64,000 bases of DNA, from positions 2,666,001 through 2,730,000 of the forward strand of contig NC_057320.1 of assembly GCF_000687475.1 (NCBI RefSeq), read 5' to 3'. A program made the position numbers and the translations under genes. Below, piece by piece: positions 1 through 10,972 of the stretch. A model generated the notes under the pieces. That model saw only the letters and a list, made by a program, of their open reading frames with translations. It had not been told where the DNA came from and did no database searches. Position 1 is the first letter of the stretch; every line of letters starts with the position of its first letter. The DNA is from Ustilaginoidea virens (Eukaryota > Ascomycota > Sordariomycetes > Hypocreales > Clavicipitaceae).

Positions 1-10
1 TGAGTCTTCC

Positions 11-3000
11 TCAGCAATCTCTGGCGACGTACGCCGGGATCCCGTAAACCACCACGGCTGCAGCGTTGAGGTACCTGAACTTGCAGGCACCTCGAGCCTT
101 GGCAAGCGCCTCGGGCAAGGAGGAAGACGAGTAAATGGAGGGAGACTTCTCGGACGGTGCCGTCCGACATGCCAGAGGCGCACCTGAGCCTGCGACGTCA
201 TCACCGCTGCCCAAGACGTGCCCACACTCCCTCGCCGCGCCATCGCCCCCATTGCGGCTGGCCATGCGGCTGCGGCTGCTGCTGTTCCCCTTGTCTCTCC
301 TCTTCTCCTGCTGTCCAAAAGTGCCCCTGGCAAACAAGCCCCATTCTTCAAAAGCTCGCCCCGCGAACCGGTCGATATCGCGATCCGTCACATCCCACAG
401 CGTTCCCACAACCGCTGGACATCCGGCGAGCATGTAGTTCCACACGGGGCCGTAACATTCGAACTCGCCGGCCTCGGCGAGTGAAGCCGAGCTGCAGCCC
501 ATGAGAAAAGTCACTGGCTTGCACCTTTCCAGCCGTCGAATCGTCTTGCCGCGCACATACTGCGCCCCGCTGCCGTGGCCAAAGTACAGCAAGATGTTGG
601 ACGAGGAGAGGGCCTCTTCGAACTCGGCTTCACGAGGCGCCTCGTTGACGATCCTGTCCCAACCCTCAAGAGTCTGGAACGAGGGTTGGAAAAACTCCTG
701 CGTGTTCTGCAGGTCGGACGACGGGTTGAGAATGTAGGTTCCTCCATGCCGCGAAACCACGTGTCCAGCTGGCCCGCCGGACGAGTTGCTCGAGACGCCG
801 CATGCTTCCATGACTTGCCGGAGGCAGGCAAGCGAGGGTACTCGGGATACAGCAAGCCCTGCCATGCATGGTAACGACTCCCACGGGAACGCATGCAGTT
901 GCTTATCCAAAACGAGGATTGTGTGGGCGCCGCCATCTTCCTTCTCCGCGTCCGATCTCGCCTCCGAATAGTATCCTCGCAGAGCGTCATACGTCTCCAC
1001 CACCATGGCATCAAAGTCTATCTCGTCGTACGCGTTTCTCTCCCCGTGAAATTGAAGAATGTCAATCACAAAATACAGCAGGTCGTTTAGAGCCTCGTCG
1101 TAGTCGTTGTCCGAGTTGGTCGGATCTCCAAGGCCGATGAATAGGTCGAGTATCCTGGGGTCAAGGTTGATGGATTGTGTCCTCGAGCTCCTCTGCTTGC
1201 CTCGCAGCCTGTTCCGCGACGGCAGGCTGCCGCCCAGAATCTGCTGAAAGCTCTTTTGGAAGCGCGCCAGGAGATCAGGCTGTCTCTTGTGTTGGGAAAA
1301 CACGCCCTTGAATCCGCCCAGCCAGGTTGTTTCAATCGTGAACAGCAAGTCCTTAAGCCTCGTGTCCAGCGCCTCCCGTTCCGCCCACCACGCATTCCGT
1401 TCGCCCTTGGCGGAGAAGTCGCGTGCTGAATGACTCGTTTCGTTGGCGTGTTTGATGATGTCGAGTAGCTCTTCACGGCCCTGCTCGAAACCAAACACCT
1501 CAGAATCCGCGTCTCGAGAGTTTGCTCTCTCCAACGGCAGGCGCAGGATGAAAGGGCTCTCTCCTGCCTGCATCTTCGTGATCGACAAGTCACGCCGGTT
1601 ATTGCTCAGCGAGATTGAGATGACGTTCCAGTTCTGGGGGAGCGGTTCGATAAAAGTTTTGCTAAATGTCGCAATGTCCGGAGACGAACCTGAACCATGG
1701 CCAGGTGTCGAGTTTGAGGAGTTGATTGGGTTGGCTGGCGTTTCCGATCTCGATGCGGCTTTGATGGTGCTCTTCTCGCGCATCCAAGTCGTGTTGCGAG
1801 CTAAATCCACGGCCACGGTGGCAAGCGCAGACGACGGGATCGCTCTGGCTTTTCCAACCGTTGTGGCCGACAGGAGGATGACGGTGTTTTGCAGCAAGGT
1901 GGACAGACGATGAACCGTGGCACTGTCGGACGTTGACAAGGTTGACCCATGTGCCTCGACCAGGATTTCCTGCGCTCGCCGAAGTGCATCGGCAAAGGCT
2001 GGGCAGCTCTTCTCTCTAGGCTTCAGTGTTGCGGCACGGCCACGTCTATGCGGAGATGGAGCGAGACTGCTCCTGTCTGTAGAGATCCCGTCCGAGCCGC
2101 TAGCAACCGCGGGAAACGAGATGGTCGAGTCTTGCATCACAGAAAACACGGGGTCTGAAATCATCTGATCCATGCTATGGCCGAGCAGCGTAGTCGCAGA
2201 AACGACTCGCTCCAGAGACAAAGTCTCGGACAGTTTAGGCAGTTCCCTCACCCCATCCAGAATCAGCAAAGCAGATGACCAATCTTTTTTCTGCAAAAAA
2301 CCCATTGCTCGAGACAGGCTGACGCCTGAGAGCATCGAAAGCTGGTAGACGTCTTTGGGAAGGTGAGAAGCCGGATCCGTTGGCTGCAGCTTGCCTTTTG
2401 CCGTCGTTTTCCGCTTCAGATCCCGCGCCGCTGCTGCTGGCACCCTGGGCTTCGTTGTCCTGGTAGTTGTTGTTGCACGCCTGCTGACAGGGGCGGGTTT
2501 CCTGGCGGCGCCTTGGGTAGACGAATGTTGGACATGTGCATGGTCGCCTGCGTCGCCACCCAAAAGTCGAAGGGTTTCCTCAGCAATGGAAAAATATCTG
2601 TTCGCTCCGTCTTCGTCGCCGGCTTCGGAGTACAGCTCACCGAGTCTGCGAGCGAACTGAACCCGAGACGAGCAGTCATCCCGAGGCATGTAGGCTTTCG
2701 CTGCTTCTAGCGTCTCCAATGCTTTTGATAGCTTGCCAGCTTTCAGTTGGACCGAGCCGGTCCACGCGGCAACTTGGGCGCGATAGAGGTCAGACTGCGT
2801 GCTCTCGGCCAACTTCGAAGCCGAGTCGGCGTAGTATACTGTCTCTTGAAACATTCCTATGTGGGCGTAGACGGATGATATATGCAAAAGGCAGCGCAGC
2901 AATGGAGCGGCAAGACCCCAGAAGCGCGGTCCGCTAGTTCTGACCGTGGGCGTCCTCACGTCGATGCTCGTGTCGCTGGTCTCGGAAATGCTTGCGTCAG

Positions 3001-6000
3001 AGCCGAGCAGCGTTGCTTCAAGCTTGGCCCATTCGTGAGACAATGTACGCACGCTTGATTTGATCTGAAGAAGGGCGCCCTCGACATCACCCGTTTGCAG
3101 CGATATGTTCGACTGGATAAGGGCGGTCATGGACAGCACCAGATTTGCCTGCAGCTTAGAATGAGCCCATGAAGAGCACGATTCCCTACAAATGCCGTTC
3201 GCTTTCTCGACGAAGTCAAGGCTGCCAAGTGTTAGCTCTTTTCCCAAAAACCTATATTCAATGGGGTCTCACTCACGCATCAGTCGTGTTTCCGATGCCG
3301 GCATGGTACTCGGCTTGAGATAGGTACAAGTCCACGACAACACTTGGCGATACTCCATGGTTCTGATTCAAAAGCTCCTCGGAAATCCCCAGAGTCTTTG
3401 AGGCTTGGCTAAACCTACCAATGCTGACGTATTGTGACGCTAATTGGCATTGGTTCAGGATGACGCTGTCGCGAGATAGTCCGCAGTATTCTGCGGCAGC
3501 CTTTGAAAGAGATATTGCGAGCTCCAAGATGGCAATTTGGAGCCGCCCCTCGCCACGTAGGTTGGCTAATGTATTCAAGACTTGCAAAAATTCTATCAAA
3601 ACTTGTGGGCTGTCGATCCTCCCGTACAGATCCTCTTTTGATGCGCATGATTCAAGCATCCCCTTCCAACAGCTTACATCATCGCGAATGACGGAAAAGG
3701 GAATCGAGTCTGCAACGTGAGCCAGGGCTTTCATGGAAGAGTAGCATGTTTGCAAATGCGGAATAAATTGAGAGAGCGAGCCGTCTTCTGCCTTGTCCTT
3801 TTTCTGAATCTGCTCAGCTGCTCTGCCGAGCTCGGCGAGAATATCTGCCGCCTCTGCTTCCTCGCCGATATTCTGCTGGAGTAAATGAAGCAAAACGCGA
3901 AATCTTCGAATGGGGTACTTGTCGAGCGTGTAAATTCGGAGCAAAGCAGAGGGACTAGGGTCGTGAAGTTGAAGAGCTTGTGTCGGAGACGATGCCTCAG
4001 CGCTCAGATGCATCAGGTGTTCGAGCACGGCTGCACGTTCCCGTTCTGGAAGGAAGAATGTCCAATCGTTCCAAGACTTGTCTAGTTTGGCTATGGAGCG
4101 TAAAGTGCGCGAGAGAGACGACGCCTTTTCGGTCGCGGCCCATGCTAGTACCGGTGGTAGGTTTGCAAGGGCGATTGCCACATCGGAGAGAACGCCATCT
4201 TCTACCATGCTGGTGCAAATGGATCGGAGTGTGCCAATCGCATCCTCGCTTCGTCCTGATCGCTTGCATAGGTCGGCAAAGATTTCCAACTTCATCGACA
4301 ACTGTGCCTTGTCCTTGACGGCAGAAGACTGCTCCTTGACAGTATCGATTGAGCGGCTCAGGGATTGAAGTAGCTGCTTGTTATCGTCCTTGGATCGGTT
4401 CGATATCTTTCGAAGCTCCACAAACTTGGAAAAGTACAAGGTGGAGATTTTGGCACGGTAGCTTCCCGATTGTTCCAGTCTCGCAGGCGAGGCCGATAGA
4501 TCAGAGGCTGAGTCTAGGAGACCGAGGCAGTGTTGAAGGACATCGTCCATCGATTGCCAACCAAGAGCCCCGGACTGGATTTCGCATTTTACAACCATCA
4601 ACGCTGCGTCTAGCGTTTGATTGATTGATTGCATGATTAATTGTCTTCTTTGATCAAACTGCAGGAACAGTTTGGCAGGCGCGTCCTTGCCCGGTGGAGT
4701 GCCCATCCAACGCCGCACAAATCGTGGATACTGCAGGATGAATTTCTTCAACAAGGCACCCGTCGTCTCATCCGTAGAGCTGCTCATGCTCATCTTTCCG
4801 AGGTCCAGTTCCTTCATTAATAACCCAACAACAGATCGCCTGACAGCCGACATGCTTTCCAACAACTCGTTGAGCTCGGCAACAGTGCCGCTCAGATTTC
4901 CGTTCAAGAAATCCGTTACTTGCTGCATAGAATCCTTGATCGCGGCATCCAACTCGGGTTTCTTGAGAGCCGCAGCTAGGCAGCGAGCAGACACTGAGCA
5001 GATAAGTGCTGCCGAGTCTGACTTCTCGCAAAGAGATGCCTTGAGGCTTTCAAACCAGCAGCAAGCACCCTCGTATTGCCGCGCGGAATGGGCAATAGAG
5101 CCTAGAACTTGATATATAGTTGATAATGGCGACTTGGAGGATGTCGAGGGCACGTATTTGCCGACGCGAATCATTTCCATAAGCGCTTCGTACTCGGTGG
5201 CCAGGTGTCGGTATAGCAATAGTTTGTCATCCGATTTGAAGCGTCGTGCAAAGGCGCGGATGCAACGGCTAAAGGGAGCCAGCACCTCATCATCGATGCT
5301 CCCTTGATGGCCAGCTAATTCCCACCATCGTAATTGCGCTCGAAAAGCCAAGGCTTGAAGCTCAAAGGCGACGAGTGGAGTCGGGCTCAAACGAGGCTCA
5401 GCAGCAATTGCGTCTTCTTGAGTAGAAATACTAGGCAGCATTGATAGAAGAGTCTGAGTAACGGAAGCTAGCTGTCGGGCAGCTTTTTGAATCTGCTTTT
5501 CTCCGCCGTCAGCCAGCTTAAGCAGCAAGTTGAGGGGACTTGAAGGGTTTTTTTCTTGAAGCATTGGCACCAGTGCCTCTATGCAAGCTGGTTTTTTCGT
5601 GGCGCAAACGAGCTTGAGAACCTGGATCTGCAAGGTGGCGGCTATCGGAAGTGAAGAGCGATGAAGCTCTCCTCTGAAATTGAGCAGTTCGGCCACTGAT
5701 GCAGAGGAGGAGATGCTCTCGGCAGGGGCTGACTTGGCTGCTACGCATGCTGGCAGCTTGGCGTTTTCTATCTGCAAGAGAGAGTCCAGTCGACGTTTCA
5801 GGACTCGCATATCTTTCAGAGCCTGATCATGAAGCTGCAACGCCAAAAGTTTTCCAATGAATGCCGACATGCCATTTTCCAACTGGTAATCGTAGTGAGA
5901 ATCCTGAGCGGGAGATTTTGCCAACCCAAGGCTGAAAAACGCAACACGCGCGCATTCAACAGCTGCCAAGCATTCTGCCGAGTACGTCGGTGAGTCCGAT

Positions 6001-6470
6001 TTTGACTTGAACATGGATACGCTCGGTGATGTCGTGACGCGATTCAGCGTTCTTGGCTGCATTGGCGACAAGGGAGCAGAAAGAGATCTGCGCAAGGTAC
6101 GTCTGCTCGTCGATCGCGGGAGGTTCTCGGTGGGTTTGCTGGATGTTGAAGGGGGCAGAGCTCTTGACGCCTCCGTGAGGGCCTTCAAAGTTGCGTTGAT
6201 AACATGAGTGGCTAAGACGGCTCTATCTCTGCTACCCAGCTGCTCCACGCCCAAGGTTGATTTCACTGGCTTGGTCGCGGTGGTAGATCTCGGGCGGGAT
6301 GTTATCGCAGCGGATTTTGCAGGCCGTGATGCTGATTTTGTGACCGTCGCAGGAGCTTCGGGTTCAACCAGAAGCAACTCCCTAAGAGTCACAACAGTAG
6401 CTGCTGTGCAGGTTGCCGTAGATGAGACGGCTGCCTTGACGGCTTCGGTCCTCGCTTGCAACGAAGCCAT
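11..6470 (-). CDS. ESP1: Separase (cohesin-cleaving cysteine protease)
   Basis: Separase cleaves the Scc1/Rad21 cohesin subunit at anaphase onset and is held inactive by securin. Two exons: 6470..3277 and 3221..11, with an intron of 55 nt (3222..3276) that has a GTGAGT donor, a GCTAAC branch point and a CAG acceptor. The joined frame gives about 2134 residues, close to the filamentous-fungal separases (BimB type). The C-terminal peptidase C50 domain is clear: the catalytic His lies in YFGHGSG (about residue 1945) and the catalytic Cys in FLMGCSSASL (about 1973), followed by the conserved PAVVGTLWDVTD. The final conserved block RYLNAAAVVVYGIP is preceded by an unusual Ser/Gly-rich insertion of about 75 residues. 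The N-terminal two thirds is helical-repeat-like and poorly conserved, as is normal for the family. The start is the ATG at 6470 in good context (GCCCATGG); the codon two upstream is only TTG. Divergent from the gene at 6968. Confidence 0.95.
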
Positions 6471-6967
6471 GGGCAAAAGGTATTAGTGTACGCTTAGACG
6501 ATTATGCATATCAGTCGAGTCGATGATCCAAAAAGCATGATGAGATGGCTAGGGAAATGAATGAATGAATCGAATCGCCTTGTCCAAGAAAACTCGCGCA
6601 AAAGGGAAAAAAAAAAAAAAAAAATCCAAGACAGGGACAGAAGAACGGTGTGCGATGGAACTATGTGCACGATGGCAAAATACTACAAGCCCATTCGATA
6701 AACGTTGACAAGCTGCTCAGGTCGGTTGACAGCTTGATGTTGAGTCGCAGGCTGAAGGCTTGGCTGGAGTGGGTGGGGCCAAGCGTCGCGAGTTGTCCGG
6801 GGCAACGGAGCTGACCACCAACCATCGACCAGTGGCAACGCTTTTGGGGTGCGAGCCTAGACCTCCGCCCGGCCCTGGCGAAATCCTGATTGATTCAAGC
6901 CCACAAGATCAGACCCCCGAATTTTTTTTTTGTTCAAGGCCCTCTCAACAGGATAGATAGTTGTACA
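6471..6967. promoter_or_regulatory. Shared divergent upstream region, separase / DUF5321 gene
   Basis: About 500 bp lie between two divergent start codons and must hold both promoters. I see an 18-nt poly(A) run (6607..6624) and a short tandem of GAAT units near 6560, but no coding frame that resembles a protein and no recognisable RNA gene. No specific transcription-factor site is claimed. Confidence 0.5.
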
Positions 6968-7679
6968 ATGGCAGCCCCGAGATGGACAACGCGAATGGTG
7001 TGCCTAGGACGGCCAATCTTGGCAGCCAGGAAGCCAGTGAGACGGCACACCCCAGTTCGACTCGCAAGCTCGAGGCCTGCCACCATCGTCGACTCCGGAT
7101 TTTGGACATCTCTTATCCCCAAGCCACTCCGCAAGGAAAATCGCACGAATGGCACCAAGTCAAAGGAGTGGAATCCAGCAACCTTCTTCATTGTCATGTT
7201 TCTGTTCATCGGCTCCATGTCGATTCAGATGATTGCCCTCCGAAACCAGTCGGAACGGCACAGCCGACAGTCGACCATCAGGATTGGGCAGCTGCGAGAA
7301 GCGGTCGAAAAACTTGAAAGAGGAGAAGATTTGGACGTGGACAAGTTGCTGGGTGATGCGGGAGAATCCCCCCAGGACACTGATTGGGAAGCAGGTGCGT
7401 CCATGACAAACCAGACCGTTGCGGGCGGCTTTCCAGCAGTATGCGTTGGGATGCTGACCTGGGATGCTGACCTGAGCTGCAGTATTGAAAGCCTTGGAGA
7501 GCGACGAACTTTCGAAAAAGTCTCACAAAGACGGCGCGAAACGGAACCAGTCTCAGAGACAAGAACCTGTCGCTCTGGAAGAGAAATTGGAGAAGAAGAA
7601 ACTTGAAGACGGAGACGTCATGACTGCCAACTCATCAACTAAGCCACAGAGAGCGAATCTCGGCGGCAACTTCTTTTAA
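6968..7679 (+). CDS. Mitochondrial single-pass membrane protein, DUF5321 type
   Basis: A small fungal-specific protein of unknown function. Two exons, 6968..7394 and 7483..7679, with a GTGCGT donor and a CTGCAG acceptor; the joined frame gives 207 residues. The N-terminus (residues 1-45) is rich in Arg, Ser and Ala with almost no acidic residues, as expected for a mitochondrial presequence. It is followed by one hydrophobic segment (about 71-90, starting NPATFFIVMFLF) and a predicted coiled coil (about 92-120). The C-terminal tail is highly charged and Lys-rich. The order (presequence, one membrane span, short coiled coil) matches the fungal DUF5321 family from memory; that assignment was not tested by search. 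The start ATG has an ACAATGG context. The 3' end faces the sirtuin gene, with only 50 bp between the two stop codons. Confidence 0.75.
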
Positions 7680-7729
7680 TATCTTTGTTATTTCTGGCAA
7701 TGTATATTCAGCTTGATGACAACTTGGTC

Positions 7730-8929
7730 TCATGACATCATATCCTTAAATACGGCTGAATTGTCCATGGAATGGCCGAGTGGCTGATGACAATGCTCAG
7801 GTCCGGCTTCAGCACGTCGCAACTGCGACACAAGCGCTGGCAGAAGCTGATCCGTTGACAGGTCGACTCTCACAGCTTGCTCGCCTTCCTGTTGGGGGTC
7901 TAGATCTGCAAAGAAGATGTCTTCTCCTCTCACACCACCCATGTTTACAATAGCAATGGGCATGCCCCGATCTTTGGCCCGCTTCGCCAACCGCCATGCC
8001 GAGTACGTGGCGAGAGATGTTCCGAGAACAAGCAACTTGCCAGCATTGTCTATTGCATCTTCTGCGGCAGCCTTGACATGACTTGCGATGCTCTCTCCAA
8101 ACATAACCACGGCGGGTTTGAGTATCCCGCCAGTGCTGGGCATGGCCCACGCGCCATCCGAGTCTACCTGAACAATGTGTTTTTGGCCGTTGGAAGCCAC
8201 TGGTGGGTCAAGCAGGCATTTCGGACATGGGGGGTATCTAAAGGTCGTGTATGGTGCTTCGGGAAGATCAATGTCGCCGTCGGGGTTGGACCTCAGGCCT
8301 CTGAATCTAGGCTCTTCTGCAGTCTCCGTCCCCAGGGCGGCTGAGGCTTCAGCCTCTTCTAGGAGGGTTGCCCATCGAGGATTGAGACGGGCCAGCTGTC
8401 GCTGAAACTCGACTCGCGAAAACTCCGTCTTGCAGCTTGTACAGATGGTGCATCTCAAGTAGCCGTGTAGTTCGAGAGAAGGTATTTGGGGGTGGGCTTT
8501 GGAATGAAAGGAATCAACATTCTGCGTAATGACACTATGGATCAAGCCAAGCTTGCCCAGATCTCGTACGGCGTAGTGGCCAGCGTTAGGGACCGCCTTG
8601 TGGAGTGTCGACCAGCCGAGAAAACTGCGAGCCCAGTACCTCTTTCGAGCTTCGTGATTGCTGACAAACTCGTAGTGGTAGATGGGCCGGTAGGACTTGT
8701 TGACGCGGTAGGTGCCTCTGACACCACGATAGTCTGCAAGCCCTGAAGCAACAGAGATTCCAGCCCCCGTCAGGACGACTGTCGACTTTGGGAGCTTGTC
8801 CGGCGACGTTGCTCGGAAGAAGTTGACCAACGCAGTCAATCCGCCCTGCAGGGAGACGGCGAAGGGTGGGATAGAGGTCGGCGAAGCGAGGACATCCGTG
8901 TACGGAATGCGCATAAGTGGTTTCCGCAT
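7730..8929 (-). CDS. NAD-dependent protein deacylase, class II (SIRT4-like) sirtuin
   Basis: A sirtuin that uses NAD+ to remove acyl groups or transfer ADP-ribose; the closest class is mitochondrial SIRT4. It is one uninterrupted frame of 399 residues. Visible motifs: the NAD-binding GAGIS (55-59) followed by GLADYRG; TQNVD (135-139); the catalytic His in LELHG (155); a zinc-binding set made of Cys in CTICTSC (160-166) and CPKC (235-238); KPAVVMFGE (271-279); GTSL (303-306); and IVNMGG near the C-terminus. The usual Pro of the PDYR motif is Ala here. A segment of about 50 residues between the two zinc-binding Cys pairs is longer than in bacterial homologues. A mitochondrial location is inferred from class, not from a clear presequence. 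The ATG at 8929 was chosen as start; a second ATG five codons in (8914) is possible. Confidence 0.9.
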   Translation of the reverse strand: MRKPLMRIPYTDVLASPTSIPPFAVSLQGGLTALVNFFRATSPDKLPKSTVVLTGAGISVASGLADYRGVRGTYRVNKSYRPIYHYEFVSNHEARKRYWARSFLGWSTLHKAVPNAGHYAVRDLGKLGLIHSVITQNVDSFHSKAHPQIPSLELHGYLRCTICTSCKTEFSRVEFQRQLARLNPRWATLLEEAEASAALGTETAEEPRFRGLRSNPDGDIDLPEAPYTTFRYPPCPKCLLDPPVASNGQKHIVQVDSDGAWAMPSTGGILKPAVVMFGESIASHVKAAAEDAIDNAGKLLVLGTSLATYSAWRLAKRAKDRGMPIAIVNMGGVRGEDIFFADLDPQQEGEQAVRVDLSTDQLLPALVSQLRRAEAGPEHCHQPLGHSMDNSAVFKDMMS

Positions 8930-9566
8930 CTGATCAGGTGCTGGAGGGCTGCGACAGCCTGCAAATTCGTATGCGCCGGGGCACGATTTGTCCGCGAGAA
9001 GGTTAGGAACAAAGGGACTGCTTTCGCGTCATTGATCGATCAGGGAGAACAGTCTGAGTGTCTGGGAGACGAATCGAGTCGAATGGCACTGGAGTGATGG
9101 AGCAGGGATGCTATGGATGGAAAATGGCATGCGTGAAAGATACGGCAGGGTGACGATGACGATGCTACGATCGGAGAGTCTAGGTGAACCTGGATGGTTG
9201 GATATGGAGGATATGGAGGATTTGGAGTGGATGGATGGTGGTCAAGGGCGTTGTGCACGGTACGGAGTACTGTCATAACGACCCCGCATGAATTACTAGT
9301 AGAATACATGACGCAAACAAACAAACACACAATCTCCAAAAGCTGGTTGACAAAGGCATATTCTTTGGATTAGGAACTCGGTGCTCGGGTAGGGATGGAG
9401 GACTCGCCAGGATTAATCTTTCCCTGTCATGGTTTTCTGTGTTTCCGACTCGTCAGCTCATTTTTTTTTTTTTTTTGTCTTGAGCTTCACAACCAGATCA
9501 GTCTACCCGGCACCATTGTGGCTGGGGCTTTCAACTGAGGAAACAGGAAACAGGCTGCTGGAACTT

Positions 9567-9620
9567 GGCAGTGGAGGCAGTGGAGGCAGCGGAGGCAGTG
9601 GAGGCAGCGGAGGCAGTGGA
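9567..9620. repeat. Minisatellite, 9-bp unit x6
   Basis: Six tandem copies of GGCAGYGGA (rotations of GGAGGCAGY), with the only variation being T/C at one position. It lies in intergenic DNA. It could be read as a Gly-Ser repeat, but the surrounding frame shows no other protein character. Confidence 0.9.
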
Positions 9621-10270
9621 AATGCCCGCCTAGGCTAGGCTAGGTTAGATTGGTTGGAGGTTCCGGCCTGTAGCAGGCTTATGCCCAGAAGTACGGATAC
9701 ATTCGGAGCACTCCGTACTCGGTGCACGCTCCCATGTTCCGAGTTGGCAACACGACTTGTTAGTGGGGAGGGGCGATGCAGCCACCATTCGTTTCTCGAA
9801 ACGGTCGGGTCAAGTTGTGAATGTGAACATACAAGACCTCCAGAGTGCCCGAGTACGCACTCGCACGTTGTCGCTTGTTTGCATTCCTCCACTTCTCCCT
9901 CTAGGCTCTAGCCAAACAATTCTCCCGTCTCGACAACCAATCCGGGCCATTCTTCCGCAATCATCACACCAGCTGCTTCCTGACTATCCACCATCCGTAC
10001 TCTGTGCCCATTTACCTTTGCTGACATCATCTGGTGCTCTCGCTTAGCGACAAGAGGCGGACGTTACGGATAACTTGGCGCGACAACTCCCCCCCCCACC
10101 GTCGATGATTCGGACATTGAGACAGACGATGGTCTATGTATGAATCGAAGCCGACCGAAAGCATATTCTACCAGTTGATATCCCCCCCCCCCCACCCCAG
10201 GTCGAAACGTCCCATGTCCCCAGGTCCCCTAGGACAATCGTTGGGATCTGCTGGTAGGATTTGTCCCTCG

Positions 10271-10306
10271 TTGTCGGTGTTGTCGGTGTTGTCGGTGTTG
10301 TCGGTG
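10271..10306. repeat. Minisatellite, 9-bp unit x4
   Basis: Four perfect tandem copies of TTGTCGGTG in the upstream region of the CDF transporter gene. Confidence 0.9.
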
Positions 10307-10881
10307 TTTTCCAGACTGTCCAGCGGCTTTCATTGATGCCTCCACAAGTCGGCCTGGGGCGATCCACCGGCCTGGCTGCGCGGTGCGTGTCCGAGATCAC
10401 GCCAACGCCGCCAGCTGGCGCTGTGCCACGGCCAGTTGTCCTGGAACGTGTCAGCTGCGTCGGCTGCAGAGCAGGCAGTGCCGGGACGTCGCCAGGGCGC
10501 TTGAGGACACATCAACCTCCTGCAGCCCGGCTGCATGATTTAACAGCACCGTTGCCTTCAGCCTCACTGCTGCATACCTTTTCATTTCGCCCACAGGCGC
10601 CTCGCAAAGCCCAGAACCTGGCCTTTGCCATTCCCTCAGCCACACCGCCGTCCTCGCCTCCTTTCTTTTCTACCTCGAGCTATGCCAGCTTTTCCACCAC
10701 AATCCTGAATCACCATTATTCCTGGTACCTGTCATACCGTACCTCGCCATTGCCCTTGTCCGCCATATACTTGTCTTCCTCTGCGGCCGACCCAGCACCT
10801 GCTACTGCTGCATTCACCTCTCGGTGCGTCCTACTTCAACCTTGTCCTGTCCGCGGGCGCCTTTGCGCACTTCCCACAGCC

Positions 10882-10926
10882 ATGGGATCGGCATTGAAGC
10901 AGACGAGGAAGATTGGTGACCAAGGT

Positions 10927-10972
<46 letters not shown>

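Larger units (their letters stand above)
8930..10881. promoter_or_regulatory. Long divergent upstream region, sirtuin / CDF transporter
   Basis: Nearly 2 kb between divergent start codons. It holds a T16 run (9461..9476), two 9-bp minisatellites (9567..9620 and 10271..10306, listed separately), poly(C) runs near 10090 and 10180, and several copies of the GGAGTAC / TACTCCG motif (about 9265, 9712, 9992). From about 10560 the sequence becomes pyrimidine-rich, typical of a fungal 5' leader. A reading frame in phase with the transporter stays open from 10261 to 10881. No tRNA or rRNA is visible. Confidence 0.5.

Noticed and set aside
10261..10335. Val/Gly repeat protein start before the CDF transporter
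   Set aside because: The first codon is TTG, and the repeat is a direct read of the TTGTCGGTG minisatellite.
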